From NCBI RefSeq assembly GCF_015319355.1, contig NZ_JADILU010000003.1:186001-250000 (forward strand): a stretch of 64,000 bases of DNA, in the 5' to 3' direction. Positions within the stretch are counted from its first letter, which is position 1. Each line of letters opens with the position of its first letter. Both the position numbers and the translations under genes were made by a program. Under the pieces are notes generated by a model. That model searched no databases and was not told the origin of the DNA. It saw only the letters and a program-made list of their open reading frames with translations. Shown here one piece after another: positions 26,073 through 34,196 of the stretch. The DNA comes from Psychroserpens luteus. Its GTDB lineage: Bacteria; Bacteroidota; Bacteroidia; Flavobacteriales; Flavobacteriaceae.

Positions 26073-26191
26073 CTTTCACTACAATATTTTACGTTCTCCC
26101 AATTCTTCTCCCATTTTTTTCTCCAGCTAAATGGTAATTTACATACTAGACAAGTTTTGGTTGGAAGTTGTTGTTTTTTGTGTTTAGACAT
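26048..26191 (-). CDS. DUF2256 mini zinc-finger protein
   Basis: A 47-residue protein reading [20 protein letters not shown], then [10 protein letters not shown]: two Cys pairs (CxxC and CxxxC) typical of DUF2256. The family is repeatedly found next to cryptochrome genes, and the zinc-ribbon form suggests nucleic-acid or protein binding. It overlaps the stop of the NAD-binding/DUF2867 gene by 8 bp and the DASH cryptochrome start by 25 bp, so all three are translationally coupled. Confidence 0.92.
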   Translation of the reverse strand: MSKHKKQQLPTKTCLVCKLPFSWRKKWEKNWENVKYCSERCRRHKTT

Positions 26192-27608
26192 CAACAAGCT
26201 TGTTTATCATGCCTCTAAAGATAAACTCATGAAATGGTAAAACACTGTACCAATAGAGTCGTCCCCAAAGTCCGCGAGGTCTAAACGTAGCTGTTTGTTT
26301 AAGTAAACCGTCTTCTATTTTAAATTCTAGCCAAGCCTCACCAGGAAGGCGCATTTCAGCATAAAGTAATAGTTTTTGTTGCTCTTTATCAGCAAATATG
26401 ACTCGCCAAAAATCTAGAGCATCTCCAACGTCTAAATCGGTTGGACTTGTTCTACCACGACGTAGTCCAATACCACCAAAAAGTTTATCGATGTAACCTC
26501 TAATTCTCCATAGGAATGTTCCATAATACCAACCCGTTTTTCCTCCTATACTCCAAATTTTATCAATGGTCTTCTTTGCGTTTTCAACTGGTCGTTCTTT
26601 ATAATCTTTGAAGCAACCATACTTCGGGACGTTAATATATTTATGAAGTTGATTTTTTAATCGTCCGCTACTAACCATAGAGTCTTTCCAGCTCGAAACA
26701 ATACTATTTTGCTCAATTTTCTCAAACGCCAGAGAGACTGCTTCTTTGTAAGACAAAGGTTCAACATTAAGCAGTTCGTTAATAGGACTAGGTTTTCCAA
26801 TAATTTGAATTCCCATACTATCAACTAACGATGATGCCAATTTATAAGACGTTGATGTCACAAAATATAACCAATATGATGATAGCTTTGGTGTCATTAC
26901 AGGAACTGTAAGTATGTATCGTTTTAGTTCTCTTACTTCTGCAAACTGTAAAAGCATTTGTTTGTAGGTTAGAATTTCTGGACCAAAAACATCAAAAGAT
27001 TTATTGTATAAATCTTCACGACCGACACTACGATGTAAAAATGCGAGAACATCCCTAACAGCTAGAGGTTGCGTTTTTGTATTTAACCATTTTGGAGCAA
27101 TCATAAATGGTAATTTCTCCACTAGATCTCTTATGATTTCAAAAGAGGAGCTCCCAGAACCTACAATTATTCCTGCTTTGAAAATTGTTGTAGCATATTT
27201 ATCAGATTTTAATCTGTCTTCTACATTTTTTCGTGACTGTAAATGTTTGGAAAGGTTCTCTTCATTTGTAATTCCGCTGAGATAGATGACTTGTTTGACA
27301 TTGGTTTTTTCAAGTTGATTTTTGAAATTAACAGCACAGCGTTCTTCAAGTGACTCAAAATCTTTTGAAGAATTAGACATGGAGTGAATTAAATAAAACG
27401 CAACATCAATATCATTTGGAATGTTATGAAGTGTTTCTGGTTTTAAAAAGTCTGCTTCAACCACATCAATAGTATCATCTTCTGCATAACTTTTATCAGC
27501 TCGTAATTTATCTCGTACAGCACAAACAACATGGTGGTCACTGTTTGCTAATAACGGAATTAACCGTTTACCAATATATCCTGTTGCACCTGTTACGAGA
27601 ATCTTCAT
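26184..27608 (-). CDS. NAD(P)-binding SDR-like protein with DUF2867 domain
   Basis: A 474-residue two-domain protein. The N-terminal atypical-SDR Rossmann domain opens [18 protein letters not shown] and carries a YLIHSM and YLSGI pattern like YbjT. The C-terminal ~150 residues (from about 325) match DUF2867, a START-like domain, with [20 protein letters not shown] and [11 protein letters not shown]. This fusion is often linked with photolyase and lipid-related stress genes. It probably acts on a membrane-derived hydrophobic substrate; the substrate is unknown. It lies 8 bp after the flavin reductase gene. Confidence 0.9.
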   Translation of the reverse strand: MKILVTGATGYIGKRLIPLLANSDHHVVCAVRDKLRADKSYAEDDTIDVVEADFLKPETLHNIPNDIDVAFYLIHSMSNSSKDFESLEERCAVNFKNQLEKTNVKQVIYLSGITNEENLSKHLQSRKNVEDRLKSDKYATTIFKAGIIVGSGSSSFEIIRDLVEKLPFMIAPKWLNTKTQPLAVRDVLAFLHRSVGREDLYNKSFDVFGPEILTYKQMLLQFAEVRELKRYILTVPVMTPKLSSYWLYFVTSTSYKLASSLVDSMGIQIIGKPSPINELLNVEPLSYKEAVSLAFEKIEQNSIVSSWKDSMVSSGRLKNQLHKYINVPKYGCFKDYKERPVENAKKTIDKIWSIGGKTGWYYGTFLWRIRGYIDKLFGGIGLRRGRTSPTDLDVGDALDFWRVIFADKEQQKLLLYAEMRLPGEAWLEFKIEDGLLKQTATFRPRGLWGRLYWYSVLPFHEFIFRGMINKLVDV

Positions 27609-27616
27609 GTGTGATA

Positions 27617-28231
27617 TTATTTAGGTCGTTGATATTCTAATCTAGTGTTTGTTTTTGGGACAGCATAACCATCTAAACCATTAATTGCTGCGACATTAGC
27701 TTTTGATAGATTTATAAACCCATCGTTTTCAAGTAGCTCATTATCTACATATAAACCTACGATTTTTCCAATGACTAATATCGTATCGTTTGCTTTAATG
27801 TGATATTCTTCTACAAATTCCATTGCTAATTGGAGTGGTGCATCTTTTACAAAAGGCGCATGAAATTCTTTTTTATATTCTGAAATGAGCTGTGTTTTAT
27901 CAAATTCTGAAATGTGAGAATCATATTTGGCAGATGTGTGATGTGCATCTTCTAAAATGGATTTATGTATGTGATTAATGGTATAAAATCCAGTACTTTT
28001 TATATTATCATAAGTGTTTCGAGTAACCGTAGTTGGCCTGCAGAAAAAACCTAGCATTGCAGGATTTGATCCTATATGAGTTACAGAACTGAATACTGCA
28101 ACATTTTCAATGCCATTTGCAGATTTGGTGCCTAATAAATTAGCAGACTTATATCCAGAACAACTGTTTATCAGATTAATTCTGTATAAATGGTCAAATG
28201 TATCAAACTCTTCATTATCAATGTAAGTCAT
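27617..28231 (-). CDS. Flavin reductase family protein (FMN-binding split barrel)
   Basis: A 204-residue protein with the FMN-binding pattern SANGIENVAVFSSVTHIGSN, GFFCRPTTVTRNTYDN, the STGFYTINH strand and a C-terminal GLDGYAVPKT. It probably reduces or binds FMN, and may supply reduced flavin to light-dependent flavoproteins encoded downstream. The start ATG overlaps the ABC1-kinase stop by one base (TAATG), indicating coupled translation. Confidence 0.9.
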   Translation of the reverse strand: MTYIDNEEFDTFDHLYRINLINSCSGYKSANLLGTKSANGIENVAVFSSVTHIGSNPAMLGFFCRPTTVTRNTYDNIKSTGFYTINHIHKSILEDAHHTSAKYDSHISEFDKTQLISEYKKEFHAPFVKDAPLQLAMEFVEEYHIKANDTILVIGKIVGLYVDNELLENDGFINLSKANVAAINGLDGYAVPKTNTRLEYQRPK

Positions 28232-29541
28232 TATAATGTTTTGAAATTATTGATTTTGATACCCTTAGCTTTCAAATCAAACATTAAATTATACAGTCCG
28301 AAAAATGTACGGTTGATGTAAATAAAGTGCTTTGATCCTCGATTTGCATTCATTTTACGCAATTCTGTGTTTTTTGAATAACGTTCTCCGAGTTCTGCTA
28401 TTTTTCCGAAGAAATCTCCATTAGAAAAATCAAAGATTTCTGCATGTAAAGGTTGCGTGAATAGACTTAGCATTTCATGAAACATCTCTGTAAAGAATGC
28501 AACTTCCTTGGCATTGTCATCTTCTCTTAATATTTCGAGTTGGTACAATTTCTCTACAAATTTTTCACGGTTATTGATGTTTTCTTTTTCAGCTAATTCA
28601 AAATATGGTACATAAAATTCATTAGGTATAGTTTTCATACAACCAAAATCTAAAGCAATCAATTTGGCTTCGTCAGATACTAAAAAGTTTCCAGGATGCG
28701 GATCTGCATGCACTTTTCTCAAGTTGTGAATCTGGAACATATAGAAATCCCAAAGCGCTTGTCCCAGTTGATTTGAAAATTCTTGGCTTGTATTATAAGA
28801 TGTGAATTCAGAAAGATGTTCACCTTCCATATAATCCATGGTAATGATGCGTTCTGAGGATAATTCTTCGTAATACTGAGGAATTAATAAATTAGGAATA
28901 TGAGCACATTTACGTGCAATTTCTTTGCTTTGTTCAACTTCTAAAATGTAATTTGTTTCTTCAATGAGTTTGCCTTCAACTTCTTTGAAATATTTATCAG
29001 AATCTTTTCCTTTAATATTAAACATACTCATTGCAATAGGTTTAACCATAGCTAAGTCTGATGAGATACTCTCTGCAACTCCTGGATATTGGATTTTCAC
29101 AGCAAGCTTCTTCCCGTTTTTTTCTGCAATATGGACTTGTCCAATACTTGCAGCATTTACAGAAGTTGCATTGAAAGTATCAAAAATTTCGTTTGGCGAT
29201 TTTCCGAAGTATTTTTTAAATGTTTTTAAAACCAAAGGAGGAGATAGAGGAGGAACAGAGAATTGTGCCAGTGAGAATTTCTCTACATAAGCTTGTGGCA
29301 TTATGCTCTTCTCCATACTCAACATCTGTGCAACTTTAAGTGCACTTCCTTTGAGTTGCTTTAGTCCGTCGTAAATATCTTCTGCATTATTTTGGTTTAA
29401 ACGTTCTTTGGCTTCAATTTCAGTTTTAGTTAATTTGTCTCCATAATATTTGAGATAATTAACGCCAACTTTGGCACCTGTAGATACCAATTTGGTTGCG
29501 CGTTGAATTTTGGAAGTAGGTATTTTATCTATAGTTTTCAT
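28231..29541 (-). CDS. ABC1/AarF/UbiB family atypical kinase
   Basis: A 436-residue kinase-like protein. It shows the family's KxGQ-type extension (GSALKVAQMLSME), the Ala-rich nucleotide loop NAASIGQVHIAEK, the Lys strand AVKIQYPG, catalytic VHADPHPGNFLV and metal-binding ALDFGCMK. UbiB-family members support prenyl-lipid and quinone metabolism and photoprotective lipids in other organisms; the target here is unknown. It is the second gene of the regulon's first unit, 10 bp after the TetR-like gene. Confidence 0.93.
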   Translation of the reverse strand: MKTIDKIPTSKIQRATKLVSTGAKVGVNYLKYYGDKLTKTEIEAKERLNQNNAEDIYDGLKQLKGSALKVAQMLSMEKSIMPQAYVEKFSLAQFSVPPLSPPLVLKTFKKYFGKSPNEIFDTFNATSVNAASIGQVHIAEKNGKKLAVKIQYPGVAESISSDLAMVKPIAMSMFNIKGKDSDKYFKEVEGKLIEETNYILEVEQSKEIARKCAHIPNLLIPQYYEELSSERIITMDYMEGEHLSEFTSYNTSQEFSNQLGQALWDFYMFQIHNLRKVHADPHPGNFLVSDEAKLIALDFGCMKTIPNEFYVPYFELAEKENINNREKFVEKLYQLEILREDDNAKEVAFFTEMFHEMLSLFTQPLHAEIFDFSNGDFFGKIAELGERYSKNTELRKMNANRGSKHFIYINRTFFGLYNLMFDLKAKGIKINNFKTL

Positions 29542-29551
29542 TATGAAGCGT

Positions 29552-30208
29552 TTAATTCATTTGTATTTTTTCTTTGAAAATAAATTTCCCAAAGTCTATT
29601 AGTCGTCTAAGTGGAGCAACATCTAAAACGTCAAAGCTTGTATTCACAGATTTCTCAATAAAAATATCTGTTTTTTCAAATCTTGGAGATGTATCATCCA
29701 TCCAGAACTTCATGGTTAATAATAGTTGTAGCCAAGCAGTTTCTTTAAGTCCTCTTTGTTGAATTCTATCAATTTGCTCTTGTTTGATATGAATAAGATC
29801 AATCTCTAAATATTCTATATAACTTGTAAAAACATGTTTTAAATCTTTAAGTTGACTCAAAGTTTTAAGATTGTTTTTGTTGTGCTCTAAGGCATATTTC
29901 ACATAACTACGATTTGCAGTTAAATTTTCGAAAAAAGTAAAATAAAAACTTAGTAATTTATTACGAGGATCAAAGGATTGGTAATCTCCACTTTTATTAA
30001 GTACCGTAATTGTATTATTAAAAAACTCAGTAAACACATGTTTTTCAACAGATTCTAGTGATCCAAAATGCTCATAAAATTTTTGCTCTTCAAAATTATT
30101 TGCTTTAGCAAGATCATAAACTGTTTTTGGTTGCTCGTTATGCTCTAAGACATAATCCATGTAAAATGAAATTATATTGCTATTTGTAATGTTTTTCTTT
30201 TTTGCCAT
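29552..30208 (-). CDS. TetR-like regulator heading the light/stress regulon
   Basis: I place the start at the ATG at 30208 (MAKKKNITNSN); an upstream ATG at 30229 would add seven residues and fall closer to the promoter. The 218-residue protein has a TetR-type N-terminal helix-turn-helix (about residues 10-55, TVYDLAKANNFEEQKFYEHF) and an all-helical ligand domain resembling TetR_C_23. It lies directly downstream of the conserved site at 30233-30277, so autoregulation is likely. Being first in the run, it is the best candidate for controlling both units. Confidence 0.82.
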   Translation of the reverse strand: MAKKKNITNSNIISFYMDYVLEHNEQPKTVYDLAKANNFEEQKFYEHFGSLESVEKHVFTEFFNNTITVLNKSGDYQSFDPRNKLLSFYFTFFENLTANRSYVKYALEHNKNNLKTLSQLKDLKHVFTSYIEYLEIDLIHIKQEQIDRIQQRGLKETAWLQLLLTMKFWMDDTSPRFEKTDIFIEKSVNTSFDVLDVAPLRRLIDFGKFIFKEKIQMN

Positions 30209-30232
30209 GACTTGTAAATTGTATAACAAAAA

Positions 30233-30277
30233 TACAAAATGTTTAGCCTTTTTTATTAATAGTTAAACAAAATTAAC
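30233..30277 (-). promoter_or_regulatory. Putative shared light-regulon operator/promoter, site 1
   Basis: Plus-strand TACAAAATGTTTAGC (30233-30247), then ~13 bp, then AGTTAAACAAAATTAAC. On the minus strand TAATTTTG (30275-30268) fits the -7 consensus TAnnTTTG, though no good -33 TTG is seen. The block is close to site 2 at 21654-21700. Confidence 0.6.
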
Positions 30278-30451
30278 AAGACATTATATATTCAGATAAA
30301 TTTATAATAGTATTAATGAATTAGTGAACAACCTATATGTAATAAGTTTATGAATGCTTCTAAGTTGTATTGATAGAAAATTCTATAAATAGATTTATTT
30401 TTCTTTTGGGCAATGTGATTAGGTGAAGTTCTTTATTTTAAGTTTTCCTTA

Positions 30452-30476
30452 ACAAACATAGCACGTGCTAGTTTGT
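30452..30476. promoter_or_regulatory. Long palindrome upstream of the DUF2911 gene
   Basis: ACAAAC-A-TAGCACGTGCTA-GTTTGT is an almost perfect 25-bp palindrome with one bulged A, centred on CACGTG. It lies 43 bp before the ATG at 30519, where an operator or RNA hairpin would act. Confidence 0.55.
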
Positions 30477-30518
30477 AAATTTACATGAATTAAAAACTAA
30501 TCATTTAAAAAAACAACT

Positions 30519-31367
30519 ATGAAAAAATTATTACTAGTATTTGCAGTGTTTGCTATGTCTTTCGCAGCTTACGCGCAAATTGAAACACCTGCACCAAGTC
30601 CGTTTTCTAAATTAGAACAGAAAGTTGGATTGACAGATATTACTATTGAGTACTCAAGACCAAGTGTAAAAGGAAGAGCAATTTTTGGAGATTTAGAGCC
30701 TTATGGTGGGATGTGGAGAACAGGAGCAAACAAAAACTCAATCATTACTTTTAGTGACGATGTAACTATTGCAGGTCAAGATCTAAAAGCTGGATCTTAC
30801 GCAATCTTTACAAAATTAAACTCTGCTACACAGTGGGATGTTATGTTTTACACAGATACAGAAAATTGGGGAGTTCCCGCTGAATGGGATGACAGTAAAG
30901 TTGCTGCAACTGCTAAAGTAGATGTCATGCAGATTCCTATGAGTATTGAAACAATGACTATGGATATTAATAATATCACTTCTTCAGGAGGAACTATTGA
31001 TATCATCTGGGAAAAGTCTTATGTAGGGATTCCTTTTACTGTACCAACAGATAAGACAGTTACAACTGCAATTGATAAAATAATGGCTGGACCAAGTGCA
31101 AATGATTATTATGCTGCTGCAGAATATTACTTAACGTCTGGTAAAGATATTAAGAAAGCTAAAGAATGGATTGACAAAGCAATGTCAATGATTGAAAAGC
31201 CAGGTTTTTGGCAAGTTAGAAAGCAATCATTAATCTATGCTGCTGCTGGAGATAAAAAAGGAGCAATTGAATTAGCAAAAAAGTCTATGGCTGCAGCTAA
31301 AGAAGCTGGAAACCAAAATTATGTGAAGCAAAACATGGATTCTCTTAAAGAATGGGGAGCACTATAA
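30519..31367 (+). CDS. DUF2911 domain secreted protein
   Basis: A 282-residue exported protein with a clear signal peptide (MKKLLLVFAVFAMSFAAYAQ). The DUF2911 domain follows (about residues 22-165): ITIEYSRPSVKGRAIFGDL, GGMWRTGANKNSIITFSDDV and LKAGSYAIFT. A C-terminal ~90 residues look like helical TPR-type repeats (NDYYAAAEYYL, then WIDKAMSMI). The function of DUF2911 is unknown; it is common in Bacteroidota secretomes. Upstream is a long palindrome (30452-30476); downstream are a UUCG mini-hairpin and a terminator, so it is monocistronic. Confidence 0.92.
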   Translation: MKKLLLVFAVFAMSFAAYAQIETPAPSPFSKLEQKVGLTDITIEYSRPSVKGRAIFGDLEPYGGMWRTGANKNSIITFSDDVTIAGQDLKAGSYAIFTKLNSATQWDVMFYTDTENWGVPAEWDDSKVAATAKVDVMQIPMSIETMTMDINNITSSGGTIDIIWEKSYVGIPFTVPTDKTVTTAIDKIMAGPSANDYYAAAEYYLTSGKDIKKAKEWIDKAMSMIEKPGFWQVRKQSLIYAAAGDKKGAIELAKKSMAAAKEAGNQNYVKQNMDSLKEWGAL

Positions 31368-31383
31368 TTTTCTTCGGAAATAT
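31368..31383 (+). other. UUCG-tetraloop mini-hairpin after the DUF2911 gene
   Basis: TTTC-TTCG-GAAA (31369-31380) starts at the stop codon and precedes the terminator by about 17 nt, the same layout as after the S46 and murA genes. Confidence 0.5.
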
Positions 31384-31399
31384 TAAAACTTAATAATTA

Positions 31400-31430
31400 G
31401 ACCTTTTGATTTCTCAAAAGGTCTTTTTTT
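31400..31430 (+). terminator. Terminator after the DUF2911 gene
   Basis: The stem GACCTTTTGA / TCAAAAGGTC with a short TTTC loop continues into T7. It touches the end of the convergent Gfo/Idh/MocA gene. Confidence 0.92.
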
Positions 31431-32415
31431 ATTCGTATTTGAGACCTATTTGTGATCTAACAGTATCAAGTAACTTTATAAGTTTTTTACTGAAATCAAA
31501 CGTCATCACATCACTTTCTTTTTTACCATCTCTTAAGAGTTGATTAAAATGAAGAGCCTCGTAATAATATCCATTTGTCGTGACATCAAAATCTATGGTT
31601 TCTTCTTTTCCTTCAGAAATTAGTGTCACATTAGAAGGTCCATGAAATCTAGAATTTATTTTAATGGTACCACGTTCACAATAGAAAATCGCTTCAGTAG
31701 GTGTTTTTTCTAGAAGCGTACTTTTTAAATGAGCTTCAACACCATTGTCATAACTAAATAACATCAAGCATGACGAATCAACATCGTTGTCAAAAAATGT
31801 CGCTTTAGATTCAATATGGATAGGTTCTCCTAAAGTAGACAATGCAGCAAAAATAGGGTAGATGCCAATATCGAGCAAACTCCCACCTCCTAAAGATTTA
31901 TCAAATACACGTGACGTCATATCTATTTCTGGTTTAAAACCAAAATCTGCCTCAATCTTCACAATCTTCCCGAAGGTTTCATCCTTAATATGTTGTAAAA
32001 CAAATTGATAATGCGGAAGAAAATACGTCCACATCGCTTCCATCAACAAGGTATTGTTTGCTTTTGCTGTGGCAATCATTTCTTCAACTTCACCCAAATT
32101 CATGGCGAAAGGTTTCTCACACAACACTGCTTTTTTGTGATTTAAACATAAAATAGTGTGTTCATTATGAAATGCGTGAGGTGTTGCGATATAGACTGCG
32201 TCAATATTTGGATCTTCAACTAAAGCTTGGTAATTACCATAAGCGTGAGCTATATTATAATTTTTAGCAAACTCACTAGCTTTGTTTAGATTTCGAGACG
32301 CTACAGCATAGAGTTTTGCGTTTTCAACTTTAAGTAAATCGTGAGCAAACTTATTGGCAATGTTGCCAAGACCTATAATTCCCCAATTTATTGTTTTAGG
32401 TTGCTGCATAGTCAT
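31429..32415 (-). CDS. Gfo/Idh/MocA family oxidoreductase
   Basis: A 328-residue NAD(P)-dependent sugar-type oxidoreductase. The Rossmann motif GIIGLGNIANKFA lies near residue 13, the conserved Glu-Lys-Pro is in CEKPFAMN (about 100), and the C-terminal domain has GGGSLLDIGIYP. Likely substrates are sugars or sugar derivatives. Its 5' end overlaps the symporter gene by 20 bp, so uptake and oxidation are probably coupled in one operon with the PIG-L deacetylase upstream. Confidence 0.92.
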   Translation of the reverse strand: MTMQQPKTINWGIIGLGNIANKFAHDLLKVENAKLYAVASRNLNKASEFAKNYNIAHAYGNYQALVEDPNIDAVYIATPHAFHNEHTILCLNHKKAVLCEKPFAMNLGEVEEMIATAKANNTLLMEAMWTYFLPHYQFVLQHIKDETFGKIVKIEADFGFKPEIDMTSRVFDKSLGGGSLLDIGIYPIFAALSTLGEPIHIESKATFFDNDVDSSCLMLFSYDNGVEAHLKSTLLEKTPTEAIFYCERGTIKINSRFHGPSNVTLISEGKEETIDFDVTTNGYYYEALHFNQLLRDGKKESDVMTFDFSKKLIKLLDTVRSQIGLKYE

Positions 32416-34099
32416 TTTTTGATGTTAATGATTGTATGATACAAGCGATGAAAATAACGATAGCACATCCAACAAAATTCAACCATAAAAATGGTAAGTT
32501 GATGTAATCATATTCATTGAGTAGAAATAACCCAATAACCAATACCTGAGTAATTAGACCAGCTACAAATACAGCATTTCCTTTAACGAATTTGAAAAAG
32601 AAGCCTAAAAGGAAAATACCGAGCACATTTCCGTAGAAAATAGAACCAATGATATTGACAAGTTGGATTAAATTCTCTGCAAGATTGGCAACACAGGCGA
32701 CACCAATGGCTATAATTCCCCAAGCTAAAGTAAAATATCTAGAGGCTTTTACCATTTCAGAATCTGATTTTTCCGAAGTATTTCTTTTGTACAAATCCAT
32801 AGCAGTTGTACTTGCTAAAGCATTTAATTCACTGGCAGTGCTTGACATAGCTGCACTTAAAATAACAGCGAGTAATAAGCCTATTAATCCTCGAGGTAAG
32901 TTGTGTAAAATGAAATTTAAAAAGACATAATCTTTATCATTACTTTCTACTTTTATGTTTCGAGAATCGCCAGCTTTATCTATTAATTCTCTTGCCTGAG
33001 TTCTTAGTTGATCACTGTTATCATTTAGTACAGCAATCATTTTTGCAGCATTAGGATTATTGCTTTCCACATAATCATTTATGATGCTTTGCTTTTCATT
33101 GAAATTGATACTTTGTTTTTCTTGAATAGTCTTGTATTCGTCTGCATATTCCGAATTTAAAACGATTTCAGTTGCATTAGGATTAAAATTGATAGGTGCT
33201 TCATTAAATTGATAAAACACAAATACCATAACACCAACAAGTAAAATAAAGAATTGCATTGGCACTTTTAAAAGTCCATTAAACATCATCCCAATCTGCA
33301 TTTCTTTCAAAGATTTTCCAGATAAATAACGTTGCACTTGACTTTGATCTGTTCCAAAATAAGAAAGCATTAAAAATGTACCACCAATAAGTCCACTCCA
33401 AACCGTATAACGATTATCCAAACTAAAAGAGAAATCTAAAACTTCCATTTTTCCACTAGCTCCTGCAATATCAAGCGCTTTTGAGAATGTAATGCCTTCT
33501 GGTAGCTTATCTATGATTAAACAGAATGCGATAATCATTCCTGTGAAAATCACAATCATTTGATGCTTTTGAGTGACGTTTACAGCTTTTGTTCCACCAG
33601 AAACGGTGTAAATAATAACGAGCACTCCAATGATGACGTTAAGTAGTAATAGGTTCCAACCTAACACAGCAGACAAAATAATTGCAGGAGCAAAAATGGT
33701 AATTCCTGCAGCTAAACCTCTTTGAATAAGAAATAAAATAGCTGTTAATGTTCTGGTTTTTAAATCAAATCTATTTTCTAGAAACTCATAAGCTGTATAA
33801 ACTTTTAAACGATGATACAAAGGAATAAATACCATGCAAATCACAACCATGGCTATTGGTAGCCCAAAGTAAAATTGCACAAATCCCATCCCATCGTTAA
33901 ACGCTTGTCCAGGCGTTGATAAAAACGTAATTGCACTGGCTTGTGTTGCCATGACAGATAATCCAATCGTATACCATTTTGAGGTGTTTCCACCTTTTAA
34001 AAAATCTTGTACATTTTTACTACCTCGCGATTGATACGTTCCGTAGATAACAATAAGCAATAGTGTACTAATAAGTACAATCCAATCTAATGTTTGCAT
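32396..34099 (-). CDS. Sodium:solute symporter (SSS family)
   Basis: A 567-residue inner-membrane transporter with about 13-14 predicted helices. SSS features include YGTYQSRGSKNVQDFLKGGN, the Ala/Ser-rich ATQASAITFLSTPGQAF in TM2, and ILSAAMSSTASELNALAS in the sodium-site helix. A ~110-residue soluble insertion (about residues 300-390) lies between helices. The substrate is unknown; operon context (Gfo/Idh oxidoreductase, PIG-L deacetylase) points to a sugar or amino-sugar derivative. It starts 1 bp after the 31-residue membrane peptide gene. Confidence 0.92.
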   Translation of the reverse strand: MQTLDWIVLISTLLLIVIYGTYQSRGSKNVQDFLKGGNTSKWYTIGLSVMATQASAITFLSTPGQAFNDGMGFVQFYFGLPIAMVVICMVFIPLYHRLKVYTAYEFLENRFDLKTRTLTAILFLIQRGLAAGITIFAPAIILSAVLGWNLLLLNVIIGVLVIIYTVSGGTKAVNVTQKHQMIVIFTGMIIAFCLIIDKLPEGITFSKALDIAGASGKMEVLDFSFSLDNRYTVWSGLIGGTFLMLSYFGTDQSQVQRYLSGKSLKEMQIGMMFNGLLKVPMQFFILLVGVMVFVFYQFNEAPINFNPNATEIVLNSEYADEYKTIQEKQSINFNEKQSIINDYVESNNPNAAKMIAVLNDNSDQLRTQARELIDKAGDSRNIKVESNDKDYVFLNFILHNLPRGLIGLLLAVILSAAMSSTASELNALASTTAMDLYKRNTSEKSDSEMVKASRYFTLAWGIIAIGVACVANLAENLIQLVNIIGSIFYGNVLGIFLLGFFFKFVKGNAVFVAGLITQVLVIGLFLLNEYDYINLPFLWLNFVGCAIVIFIACIIQSLTSKNDYAAT

Positions 34100-34100
34100 C

Positions 34101-34196
34101 TTAAAAGGCTTTTGTGATGAAGTAAAATACGATGATGTAGATGATGTTGGCTGCGAGTACTATGGTGTACATCTTATTCCATTTGTATTTTTCCAT
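34101..34196 (-). CDS. 31-residue membrane peptide coupled to the symporter
   Basis: A short ORF, MEKYKWNKMYTIVLAANIIY plus 11 more residues, forming one membrane helix after a basic/aromatic N-terminus. Its ATG overlaps the PIG-L stop by one base (TAATG) and its stop is 1 bp before the symporter ATG, spacing typical of a real coupled gene. It may be a small auxiliary subunit of the transporter. No family is recognised. Confidence 0.65.
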   Translation of the reverse strand: MEKYKWNKMYTIVLAANIIYIIVFYFITKAF

